Shown here piece by piece: positions 8,229-15,318 of a stretch of DNA of 37,883 nucleotides. Source of the stretch: JALHTV01 sp049510055 (GTDB lineage: Bacteria; Planctomycetota; Phycisphaerae; SM23-33); assembly GCA_049510055.1 (NCBI GenBank), contig JBEKZI010000010.1:1-37883 (forward strand), read 5' to 3'. How positions within the stretch are numbered: position 1 is the stretch's first letter; each line of letters starts with the position of its first letter. The notes beneath the pieces were generated by a model. The model made no database searches. It saw only the letters and a program-made list of their open reading frames with translations, and was not told the DNA's origin. Position numbers and translations under genes: made by a program.

Positions 8229-9215
8229 ATGAGCATTAACAGGTACACACTTACTCAGCTGGACTCGATACTGCCTGGGAGGATTAATGTCTTCATTGGC
8301 TGTGCAAGCTACGAGGCACGCTGCTTGTCGATTCCATCGGCTCTGGACCCACAGAAGGTTGGGGTCGCACTGATCGCGCACAACAAGAATCTGGTGAAGC
8401 ACGTTGGGGCAAACGCCGAGAAGCTTGCCGGCCGCTTTGGGACTGCCTGTATTCCTGTGGAGATTGACAGTGGGAATCCATTGCAGACAGCTGATGCTAT
8501 TGCACACGGCCTCTCGAAGTCATGTCGGAATGGAGGTACGTACTTTGTCGACATCACCACGTTTACGCACGAATCCCTGTTGATTCTGTTGAAGTTGCTC
8601 AAAGAGCGAGTCACTGCATCGTGCAAGGTGCTTATAGGCTATGCAGGTGCCGCCGATTATGACCCCAATCGAAAGGGTGCGACGAAGTGGCTTAGTAGTG
8701 GGGTGGCGGATGTGCGGTCGGTTCTTGGCTATGCTGGCCAGATTCTTCCGTCGAGGAAGTCTCACCTAGTGATCCTGGTTGGTTTTGAGCACGAGCGGGC
8801 TGCCAAATTGATCGAGACCTTCGAGCCGAGTCGGATTTCGTTAGGGCACGGCATGGCGGGAACAGCCACAAACGCGAAGCACCAAGCAGCTACTGACTCG
8901 TTTCACAAGCTAGTGTTCGACATGGCCGCCCGATACGCGCCAGTGGAGAGCTTTGAGTTCTCCTGCAGCGACCCATGGGACTCTAAAAGGGCTATCCTGG
9001 AAAGGATGAAGGCATACCCAGACTGCAACGTCACAGTGGCTCCCATGAACACGAAACTGTCTACAGTTGGGTGCGCACTAGCCGCCCTAGAGGATGAGCG
9101 CGTGCAAGTATGCTACGCGCAGGCCATGCGGTACAACTACGAAAGCTACTCCGTCCCAGGAGACTCATGCTACCTATTTGAGTTGCCGGAGCTGATCACG
9201 CCTAAAACAGAATGA
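8229..9215 (+). CDS. Unrecognised protein with two Rossmann-like halves, third gene of the HD/NTPase operon
   Basis: I do not recognise a named family. Two halves look alike: INVFIGCASYEARCL near the N-terminus and HLVILVGFEHERAA near residue 180. Each has a hydrophobic strand ending in G, then an acidic/arginine turn and a helix, as in Rossmann-type nucleotide-binding folds. Between them FVDITTFTHE resembles a strand followed by an acidic loop. There is no membrane segment or signal peptide. I prefer ATG 8229 (328 residues) because AGGTGA lies 5 bp upstream; an in-frame GTG at 8220 would add three residues. The gene directly follows the NTPase and is the last of the run. It may be a nucleotide-using sensor or effector; that is inference from position. 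Confidence 0.7.
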   Translation: MSINRYTLTQLDSILPGRINVFIGCASYEARCLSIPSALDPQKVGVALIAHNKNLVKHVGANAEKLAGRFGTACIPVEIDSGNPLQTADAIAHGLSKSCRNGGTYFVDITTFTHESLLILLKLLKERVTASCKVLIGYAGAADYDPNRKGATKWLSSGVADVRSVLGYAGQILPSRKSHLVILVGFEHERAAKLIETFEPSRISLGHGMAGTATNAKHQAATDSFHKLVFDMAARYAPVESFEFSCSDPWDSKRAILERMKAYPDCNVTVAPMNTKLSTVGCALAALEDERVQVCYAQAMRYNYESYSVPGDSCYLFELPELITPKTE

Positions 9216-9259
9216 TCATCCCAACGGCCTTCAATGACTAGTGTAGATTAAGCCAATGC

Positions 9260-9280
9260 GGGGTTCCTATCCCCTTTCTC
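9260..9280 (+). terminator. Possible terminator after the HD/NTPase operon
   Basis: GGGG (9260-9263) and CCCC (9271-9274) flank a 7-nt loop and are followed by TTTCTC, about 45 bp after the last stop codon of the operon. The stem is short, so this is a weak call based on position. Confidence 0.3.
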
Positions 9281-9286
9281 ACGTAC

Positions 9287-9507
9287 TCATTCACCTGCCA
9301 CAGTGACGGCACTCGCGGCGGCGTTGGGCGCGGCCACCCCAGGTGGGACGGGTGCCTTCTCCTCTAGCACAGCCAGCATCTGCGCTAGCTATTCGACCGT
9401 CAGCGCCGCGAGGTTGGCCGCCCCGGCCGCGACGTTGCCGCTGGGGGGGCGACGGAATCGGCCACTGGGGCAGGTACAGTGGTAGAAGAATCTTCACTAA
9501 TCGCCAT
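9287..9507 (-). pseudogene. Decayed small gene, frameshift plus nonsense codon
   Basis: From ATG 9507 the minus strand reads MAISEDSSTTVPAPVADSVA and then runs into a C/G homopolymer (seven G on the plus strand at 9441-9447). In the other frame the sequence continues sensibly as NVAAGAANLAALTVE, then a TAG, then LAQMLAVLEEKAPVPPG and on to a stop at 9287. The TAG stands where a CAG (Gln) would give TVEQLAQML. The span of 221 bases is not a multiple of three, as expected for one slipped base. It looks like an ~72-residue phage-type protein carrying two lesions. It could also be chance coding potential in GC-rich DNA. Confidence 0.4.
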
Positions 9508-9634
9508 AACTCTTTTAGCCTACGAATCATGCAACATGGCGGAAATCTGCATGTTTTCCGGCAATTGCCTTGGCGGGATGCGGAAATCATGGCCTCATGT
9601 GGTCGTGAACATGGCAGATCGAAAGGAACGAACG

Positions 9635-9862
9635 ATGAAGACCAAGGCGACAAACACGAAGCGAAACGACGAACGGCCGACCACCGCATGGCTAACGGAG
9701 CGGATGCGGAATGGTCGGCGGCGGATCGAGGTGCTGGGCTGGAAGCGCCTGACGGCCATCTACGCCGCCGGCGCACCCGGCAGTGCCGTCCGCAAGGCCA
9801 TCAACGCCAAGGCCCGCCGGTGCGGCTACACGCCCCGGACCATCCTGGCCCTCAACGCCTAG
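9635..9862 (+). CDS. Small basic hypothetical protein
   Basis: A 75-residue Arg/Lys-rich protein that I do not recognise. ATG 9635 has AAAGGAACGAACG directly upstream, an arrangement nearly repeated before the next gene (AAAAGGAACGTACC before 9927), which supports both starts. An in-frame ATG at 9611 would add eight residues. It has no membrane segment; its charge suggests nucleic-acid binding, which is inference. The 64-bp gap to the next gene holds a G/C hairpin (9890-9906) without a T-run, so the two may share a transcript. Confidence 0.55.
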   Translation: MKTKATNTKRNDERPTTAWLTERMRNGRRRIEVLGWKRLTAIYAAGAPGSAVRKAINAKARRCGYTPRTILALNA

Positions 9863-9926
9863 TGAAAAGGGGCCAGACTTTGAGAAACCGCCCCCCTACC
9901 GGGGGCTCAACCAAAAGGAACGTACC

Positions 9927-10451
9927 ATGAAGAAACGCAAGATCGAGATTGGCAAGGTCTACAGCGTCAAGGTCGGCGAGTCGGTCCTGCCGGTGCGGAT
10001 CGATGAGTCCCTCGGTCACGGCCACTATGAGGGCATGGACATGCATAGCGGCAAGAAGGTCAAGGTCGCCATCGACGCCATCCGTGGCGACGGTTGCACG
10101 GCCAAGCAATGGCATCTCCAGCAGAAGCCGCAGGACCAGGAGACGCCCAAGGCCGAAACGAAGGCAAGCACGGCGACCACCGACAAGAAGAAGCCTGTCA
10201 CCGTGCCTAAGGCCGACAAGAACAAGCGCCCTAGCGGGCTGGACGCCGCGGCCAAGGTGTTGGCAGAAGCCGGCGAGCCGCTGAACGCGGCCGAGATGGT
10301 CAAGCGGATGCTCGCCAAGGGCCTCTGGAAGACCTCCGGCAAGACGCCCACGGCGACCATCTACGCCGCCATCATCCGCGAGATCGCGGCAAAGGGTAAG
10401 GACGCCCGCTTTCGCAAGACCGCTCGCGGCATGTTCGAGCTGGCCAAGTAG
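9927..10451 (+). CDS. HARE-HTH (winged-helix) domain protein
   Basis: A 174-residue protein in three parts. Residues 1-60 are a small strand-rich region. Residues 60-100 are a Lys/Thr/Ala-rich linker. Residues 103-174 match the HARE-HTH winged helix: a helix LDAAAKVLAEAGEPLNAAEM, then KGLWKTSGKTPTATIYAAI, ending in RFRKTARGMFEL. This domain is found fused to restriction enzymes and chromatin proteins, where it is thought to read DNA, possibly its modification state. ATG 9927 has an AAGGAA ribosome-binding site 7 bp upstream. A plus-strand terminator follows at 10477. Standalone copies are common in mobile DNA of planctomycetes as far as I recall; the role is not known. Confidence 0.75.
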   Translation: MKKRKIEIGKVYSVKVGESVLPVRIDESLGHGHYEGMDMHSGKKVKVAIDAIRGDGCTAKQWHLQQKPQDQETPKAETKASTATTDKKKPVTVPKADKNKRPSGLDAAAKVLAEAGEPLNAAEMVKRMLAKGLWKTSGKTPTATIYAAIIREIAAKGKDARFRKTARGMFELAK

Positions 10452-10476
10452 TGCCTCCATTCCCCCACTTCCAACG

Positions 10477-10504
10477 CCCCGGTCCAAGCGGCCGGGGTTC
10501 TCTT
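10477..10504 (+). terminator. Intrinsic terminator after the HARE-HTH gene
   Basis: CCCCGG (10477-10482) pairs with CCGGGG (10492-10497), followed by TTCTCTT. It lies 26 bp after the stop codon of the HARE-HTH gene and before the 3' end of the convergent recombinase gene. Confidence 0.55.
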
Positions 10505-10601
10505 AGGCCCTATATCGCCCAGGAACGGCCACGTTTGCGCAGGTTGCGACATGTCGACCTCGTCCGTACTTCCCTCCCTACCTTTGGCCGCGTCCGCAGG
10601 G

Positions 10602-11249
10602 TTACGCCACCGTGGTGGGGCCTGCGGCGAATGCGAAGGGGTCAGGCGGCACGGCGTCATCCACGATAACGTGGGCGTACAGGTTGGTCGTCCAGAGGTT
10701 GGCATGGCCCATCAGATCCCGCACGGCCGGCAGAGGCCAGCCCGCCGCCAGAAGGTGGCTAGCGCAGGTGTGCCGGCCGCAGTGAATGGTCAACATGCCC
10801 TGCCGCTCCGGCCCCAACACCCGGCAGGCGGAGATGAACCTGGCCCGGGCATTCCGCCGATCCAGGGGCCGGCCGCGGGCGGAGCAACTCTGGGCACAGA
10901 CAAGCCGGTCCATTGCCCCAGCGCCCTGGCCCCGGCGTTCCGCCTTCCACGCCGATAGGCACGCTAGGGCCGTCGGCAGCCGCCACAAGGGCACCTGGCG
11001 GGCCTTGAGGCCCTTGGCGACGCCAGCGGGCACGTCCAGCACCGGACGGGGGATGTCCAGCTTGGCGTCCCGCAGGCGCAGGCCGCAGATCTCCGAGTTC
11101 CTCAGCCCGCAGAAGGTCGCCAGGCAGAAGATCACACGCGTCTGGCGCGTGTTCAGTGACCGGGCGGACTTGCGGCACAGCTCCGCCCAGATCCTCTCCA
11201 CCTCCCGCCGGCTCAGGATGTCCGATTCCACGATCTTCCAGGCGCTCAT
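10602..11249 (-). CDS. Tyrosine recombinase, catalytic domain only
   Basis: Tyrosine recombinases cut and rejoin DNA through a covalent 3'-phosphotyrosine. The 215 residues hold most of the catalytic set: Arg in FCGLRNSEICGL, HxxR in IHCGRHTCASHLL, then GHANLWTTNLYAHV with His and the nucleophile Tyr. The N-terminal SAM-like core-binding domain (usually 80-100 residues) is missing; the protein begins only ~45 residues before the first catalytic Arg. The ATG at 11249 has GGAAAGG upstream, so it may be expressed as it stands. It could be a truncated integrase left from an older insertion or a small stand-alone recombinase. It is transcribed toward the HARE-HTH gene. Confidence 0.8.
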   Translation of the reverse strand: MSAWKIVESDILSRREVERIWAELCRKSARSLNTRQTRVIFCLATFCGLRNSEICGLRLRDAKLDIPRPVLDVPAGVAKGLKARQVPLWRLPTALACLSAWKAERRGQGAGAMDRLVCAQSCSARGRPLDRRNARARFISACRVLGPERQGMLTIHCGRHTCASHLLAAGWPLPAVRDLMGHANLWTTNLYAHVIVDDAVPPDPFAFAAGPTTVA

Positions 11250-11345
11250 GGTATTGCCCTTTCCGCTGTTACGGGTTCGTAGTCAATACGAGGCACGCCT
11301 GGAATGAGGCCAAGATTCCAAAGGGCAATCAAGCGGTTCTTCTCG

Positions 11346-11377
11346 AAAACGTAGTCATTTCGCCTGAAGTGACTACG
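11346..11377 (-). terminator. Intrinsic terminator after the terminase-small-subunit-like gene
   Basis: CGTAGTCA (11350-11357) and TGACTACG (11370-11377) form a perfect 8-bp inverted repeat. On the minus strand the stem is followed by TTTTC. It lies 21 bp beyond the stop codon of the minus-strand gene at 11399-11824. Because it also lies ~100 bp upstream of the recombinase gene, an operator role is a second possibility. Confidence 0.5.
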
Positions 11378-11398
11378 ATTTCGGCATGTTTCAGACGG

Positions 11399-11824
11399 CT
11401 AGCCCACTGGGACATCATGCCCCAGCGCGGGGAACGGATAACCGGCGGGGCCGCCAGATTCAGGACTGCCTAAATGTTCTCTGTGCCGCTCCGCGTGCGC
11501 CGCGCGGACCTCGCGGGCTACTTCCTCCGGCGTCTTCATGTGCTGAGTTAGGTCTGTCTTGGCCTCGACCTTGTCCGACTGGCCGAGGAGTTGCTTGCCC
11601 AGCCAGATGAGCATCGTGACGTTGCCGCCCATCGCAAGCTGGAACTGTTTGATTCGTAGCGAATTGTTTGCGTTCTCCCGGCCCTTTTTAATGACTGCCG
11701 CAAAACGCCGTTGCAGGGTATCCGGGGAACAGCCCAGAATGGTGGCAATGGCGGTGACCGGATTGCCCACGCTGGCCAACTTTTCAATCAGAACGGGGTC
11801 GAGCTTTTTACGAGGTCTCGCCAT
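11399..11824 (-). CDS. HTH protein resembling phage terminase small subunit
   Basis: A 141-residue protein. Residues 10-45 form a helix-turn-helix: LIEKLASVGNPVTAIATIL, then GCSPDTLQRRF. It is followed by NSLRIKQFQLAMGGNVTML and IWLGKQLLGQSDK, a pattern seen in small phage proteins often annotated as terminase small subunit or hypothetical HTH. In phages the small subunit binds packaging sites and recruits the large ATPase subunit; no large subunit is present here, so that role is unproven. The C-terminal 40 residues are charged and then Gly/Pro-rich and may be non-native. Confidence 0.65.
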   Translation of the reverse strand: MARPRKKLDPVLIEKLASVGNPVTAIATILGCSPDTLQRRFAAVIKKGRENANNSLRIKQFQLAMGGNVTMLIWLGKQLLGQSDKVEAKTDLTQHMKTPEEVAREVRAAHAERHREHLGSPESGGPAGYPFPALGHDVPVG

Positions 11825-11960
11825 AATCCACCTGTGACTTCCACACGCCGCCCCTCATTGGAGCCGTCGTACTCATGGTTAACATGCGCCTTACGTTTCC
11901 CCTCGTGGCCGGTATAGAATTGCCGCCGCTGTAATCCAGTCCATTTGAGCGGGAGGTACC

Positions 11961-12356
11961 TTGACGCCCATACTTGACATAGTGCAACCCAACCAGGGCT
12001 ACTTCATCGCACTGGCGGTGCTTGGAGTCCTCTGCGGGACTGCAGGTATCGTGTGCGTACGCACGTACAGCCATCGCATCCGATCGCAACGGAAGGTCCT
12101 GGAAAAATGGGCTTCTCAGAGCGGTTTTGAGCTTCAGGAAGCGTGTTACCGAAGGTTCTTCTGCGGCCTCTTCACTTTTTTTAGCTCGAAGGGACAAGGT
12201 GTATTTCGAATCACAGTCAAAGACGCGGCTGGGGGCATTCAGAAAGGCTTTGTGCGCGTGGGAGGATTCACGGGTTGGGGAGACTATGTCAAGGTCGCGT
12301 GGGATCGCAGCCCGGAAAGCGACGTCGATGTGCCTGACGTTGATGATATGCCGTAG
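11961..12356 (+). CDS. Membrane-anchored hypothetical protein (TTG start)
   Basis: A 131-residue protein that I do not recognise. Residues 13-34 form one hydrophobic segment (FIALAVLGVLCGTAGIVCV), followed by a basic stretch, so the C-terminal ~95 residues probably lie in the cytoplasm. The soluble part ends in an acidic tail (DVDVPDVDDMP). The start is TTG at 11961, chosen because GGGAGG lies 4 bp upstream; the frame has no earlier good start. It converges on the ParB-methyltransferase gene, 17 bp away. Confidence 0.55.
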   Translation: MTPILDIVQPNQGYFIALAVLGVLCGTAGIVCVRTYSHRIRSQRKVLEKWASQSGFELQEACYRRFFCGLFTFFSSKGQGVFRITVKDAAGGIQKGFVRVGGFTGWGDYVKVAWDRSPESDVDVPDVDDMP

Positions 12357-12373
12357 CGGCCGGCAGAATTGGA

Positions 12374-13675
12374 TCATGTGAGCACCTTCTCGATCTCAGT
12401 CCGTTCGGCCTTCTTCTCTGTGAACCGCTCCCACCGCTGGACGATCACGTCACAGTACAGCGGGTCGATCTCCATCAGGAAGGCCTTCCGGCCCGTCTGC
12501 TCGCAGGCGATCAGGGTGCTCCCGCTTCCGCCGAACAAATCCAGCACGTTCTCCCCGGGCAAAGACGAGTACTGGATCGCCCGTACGGCTAGTTCCACGG
12601 GCTTTTCCGTCAAGTGGATCATGGACTGTGGGTTGACCTTCTTGACCGACCAGACGTCGGTGATGTTGGCCGGACCGAAGAACTGGTGGGCCGCCCCTTC
12701 CCTCCAACCGTAGAAGCACCACTCGTGGTTGCCCATGAAATCCTTCCGCGTCAGGACCGGATGCTCCTTGACCCAGATGATCATCTGGCTGAAGTACAGC
12801 TCCGATTCGCGCAGGGCGTTTGGGTAGTTCCAGATGTTGGAGTACCCGCCCCAGATGTAGAAGCTGCGCCCCGGCTCCAGCACGCGCTGGATGTTGCCGA
12901 ACCAGGCCCGCAGGAGCCGGGCGAACTCCTCGTCGGAGACGAAATCGTTCACGAGCGGCCGGTCCTTGGCGCGGAGCTTCTTGTCCGTCGCGTGCGTCTT
13001 GCCCCGGATGGCCATGTCCATGCCCTGCTGGCCGATGGGCCTGTCGCCGGTGGCGGCGATGGCGTTGTTGGACCGCGAGGCGACCTTCACGTTGTACGGT
13101 GGATCGGTATTGACCAGGTGGATGGTCGCACCGCCCAGGAGCAGATCCACATCCTGGGGCTTGCTGCTATCCCCGCACAGCAACCGATGGTTGCCCAGGA
13201 TGTACAGGTCGCCCGGCCTGGTGACCGCCTCATCCGGCGGCAAGGGTATCTCGTCGGGATCGGTCAGGCCTTGCGTGCCGTCGGGGTTGAGAATCTTGGC
13301 CAGTTCGTCGGCATCGAACCCCAGCACCGACAGGCCGAAATCGGCCGCCTGGAGTTCTTTCACCTCCAGTGGCAGCAGGTCCATGTTCCACTCGGCCAGC
13401 GTTGCCGTCTGGTTGTCGGCAATGCGGTAGGCCTTGGCCTGTTGGGGAGTCAGATCCCCGGCGATGTGGACGGGCACCTGCTTAAGGCCCAGCTTCTTTG
13501 CCGCCAGCAGGCGGGTGTGGCCGACGACGATGACGAGGTCTTTATCCACCACGATCGGCTGGCGGAAGCCGAACTCTTTCAAGCTGGCCGCCACGGCGTC
13601 GACGGCCTGGTCGTTGACGCGGGGGTTCTTGTCGTAGGGCTTGATGCGGTCGATGGGAAGCATCTCCGTATGCAT
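12374..13675 (-). CDS. ParB-like nuclease domain fused to N4/N6 DNA methyltransferase
   Basis: A 433-residue fusion common in phages and integrative elements. Residues 1-90 are a ParB/sulfiredoxin-like domain (LPIDRIKPYDKNPRVND, then PIVVDKDLVIVVGHTRLLAA). Residues ~160-425 are an amino-methyltransferase with the catalytic DPPY in NTDPPYNV near residue 192, then LTEKPVEL and the SAM-binding LDLFGGSGST near residue 380. Catalytic motif before SAM motif is the beta-class order. The enzyme would methylate adenine N6 or cytosine N4; target unknown. In mobile DNA such proteins usually protect the element from host restriction. A consensus promoter with an overlapping palindrome lies upstream at 13775-13823. 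Confidence 0.9.
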   Translation of the reverse strand: MHTEMLPIDRIKPYDKNPRVNDQAVDAVAASLKEFGFRQPIVVDKDLVIVVGHTRLLAAKKLGLKQVPVHIAGDLTPQQAKAYRIADNQTATLAEWNMDLLPLEVKELQAADFGLSVLGFDADELAKILNPDGTQGLTDPDEIPLPPDEAVTRPGDLYILGNHRLLCGDSSKPQDVDLLLGGATIHLVNTDPPYNVKVASRSNNAIAATGDRPIGQQGMDMAIRGKTHATDKKLRAKDRPLVNDFVSDEEFARLLRAWFGNIQRVLEPGRSFYIWGGYSNIWNYPNALRESELYFSQMIIWVKEHPVLTRKDFMGNHEWCFYGWREGAAHQFFGPANITDVWSVKKVNPQSMIHLTEKPVELAVRAIQYSSLPGENVLDLFGGSGSTLIACEQTGRKAFLMEIDPLYCDVIVQRWERFTEKKAERTEIEKVLT

Positions 13676-13774
13676 GGATCACGCTCCAATCCGTTGTTCT
13701 GCGCGATGTCCTTTGCCTGTCGCCCCGCCCCCAAAATACGCCGCCGTCTAAGCCGGGCCTAGGCGACAATGCCA

Positions 13775-13823
13775 TTAGAACATCTAATCATTATATCATA
13801 ACTATTAGCAATACTGATGTCAA
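13775..13823 (-). promoter_or_regulatory. Consensus sigma-70 promoter with overlapping palindromic operator
   Basis: On the minus strand TTGACA (13823-13818), a 17-bp spacer and TATGAT (13800-13795) form a near-perfect promoter in a clearly AT-rich patch. Directly downstream, at 13787-13775, lies the palindrome TTAGA-ACA-TCTAA, centred about where transcription would start. This is the standard placement for a repressor site. The promoter fires toward the ParB-methyltransferase gene, leaving a leader of about 110 bases. The remaining 13824-13990 holds no gene. Confidence 0.65.
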
Positions 13824-13990
13824 TGAGAATCAGGCTTCCTGCCGAAAAACGGGATCCCTTGACGCCACTACACCGGAGACGCACAATTCTGCGAGAAAAT
13901 GCCGGACCGGCCGGATCACCCAGCTGTGCCGGCAACGGCACCCACCTGTTCTCTACTAGCCTTTTCGAGGCCGGAGACGGAGGCTGAGAT

Positions 13991-15154
13991 ATGGTAGATA
14001 AAGAGAAGGCCGCAAAGTTGCTGCTAAAATTGATGGGTGATGATTTTTGCGATGAAACACTTCAAAAATGGCATACTACCGCCCGCTCCAAGTGGTCAAA
14101 GGGGCAATATTCTCCAGACGATCTGCTGCTCGCAGAACGTATTTTGCGTAAATATCCCGCGTATGTCGAAGCGTTAGGCATGTATGCACTACAACCCACG
14201 ATCCAAGCCAGACTGAATTACCAGATCCTAGACTATGTTCAAGAAAAAGCCGCCTTCATCTTGGTGATAGAGGCGGCAAAACATGGAGGGAAAAATCATG
14301 GTCTTGATCCCTTGACCATTCATGAATATGCCAAAGTACAACGAGAAGTCCACCGCCCCTTATTGCCCACAGGCATGGACAACCCCGTACCCAAAGGGAT
14401 ATGGCGGGCGTTGTGCGCTCAAGCTCAAGAACTTTGGGCAAAACACAGTAAAGAAGGTGATGCTTTCCTAGTGCGCCTTCGCGCCGCAGTGGCAGCAACC
14501 GCTGTAACAGCGGTTCATGACGAGAAAGCCCGTGACTCAGCCACCGTGGCGAAGCCAACCGATGAGCCGCTCACCAACCGAAAATCCCATGATCGCAATA
14601 CGGGCAAGGCTGGACTTCGCCATTGGACCCAACCTGATCTTGACAACGCGATTCGTCAGTACCAGTCCCAACGGGCGGCCGCGTATGCTGACTTGCGGCA
14701 AGGGATTAAGAAGGGCAAGGCTGGAGCAAGGAAAGATGCGAAGAAACTGTTTGGACGCAATGTAATCGCACGAAAACTGGGTGTTCGCGGCCCGAGTATG
14801 GTAAGTCGATCCGAAGCCTGGATCGCCATCGCCGAAGAACTGCATATCCCGTTAGCTCGCAACAAGCTGAAGGGGGCACGGCACACAACAAAGACCGGGC
14901 GCATCGGGCATGAAATAGCTTTAGAAGCTCAATCGCAGAATCCGACGGGCGAAGATGACAATAAACCTTCGGACGCTCCACTGCTACAGGCAGAACGAGA
15001 CAAGACATTGCGAGAGATTCGCCGCCTGGCTGAATATCCAAAAAAGAAGATGAAAGAAGAAGCCGGTGCACTTCTTGCGAAGTATGACGCTGGGGAAATA
15101 ACTGACGAGCAAGTGCGGCAAACCGTTACCACCCTCTTGGTGCCTGCCGAGTAA
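13991..15154 (+). CDS. Unrecognised 387-residue mobile-element protein, possible DNA-binding
   Basis: I do not recognise this protein. It is mostly helical and charged, without a membrane segment or signal peptide. Residues ~225-285 are strongly basic and include RNVIARKLGVRG followed by SEAWIAIAEEL, which could be a helix-turn-helix. The C-terminal 60 residues resemble a coiled coil (ERDKTLREIRRLAEYPKKKM). The start at 13991 follows GGAGACGGAGG. By eye its DNA is less GC-rich and its codon third positions more AT-rich than its neighbours, suggesting a separate origin from the flanking element genes. It lies between the divergent ParB-methyltransferase gene and the AlpA/replication genes. Confidence 0.6.
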   Translation: MVDKEKAAKLLLKLMGDDFCDETLQKWHTTARSKWSKGQYSPDDLLLAERILRKYPAYVEALGMYALQPTIQARLNYQILDYVQEKAAFILVIEAAKHGGKNHGLDPLTIHEYAKVQREVHRPLLPTGMDNPVPKGIWRALCAQAQELWAKHSKEGDAFLVRLRAAVAATAVTAVHDEKARDSATVAKPTDEPLTNRKSHDRNTGKAGLRHWTQPDLDNAIRQYQSQRAAAYADLRQGIKKGKAGARKDAKKLFGRNVIARKLGVRGPSMVSRSEAWIAIAEELHIPLARNKLKGARHTTKTGRIGHEIALEAQSQNPTGEDDNKPSDAPLLQAERDKTLREIRRLAEYPKKKMKEEAGALLAKYDAGEITDEQVRQTVTTLLVPAE

Positions 15155-15168
15155 TCAAGCCCCTCTCG

Positions 15169-15200
15169 TGCCCACCTCAAACTGGGCATGCCCACCTCAA
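15169..15200. repeat. Two 12-bp direct repeats upstream of the AlpA-like gene
   Basis: TGCCCACCTCAA occurs at 15169-15180 and again at 15189-15200, a 20-bp centre-to-centre spacing (about two helical turns). The first copy also forms a short hairpin with TGGGCA at 15183-15188. Spacing and position, 119 bp upstream of the AlpA-like gene, would suit a pair of regulator or excisionase binding sites. Confidence 0.4.
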
Positions 15201-15318
15201 GTCAATATTCCTTTGAAAATATGCCAACAAATGACTGGGTGCGCTCCCAGTCGCCTTCCTATGTAAGGCCGCGAATGGCGCGGCCGTGAGAAGCACCTGA
15301 TTTGGGAGTGATGCGACA

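Noticed and set aside
12614..13762. 382-codon plus-strand frame opposite the ParB-methyltransferase gene
   Set aside because: It is the antisense shadow of a gene with clear ParB, DPPY and FGGSGS motifs.
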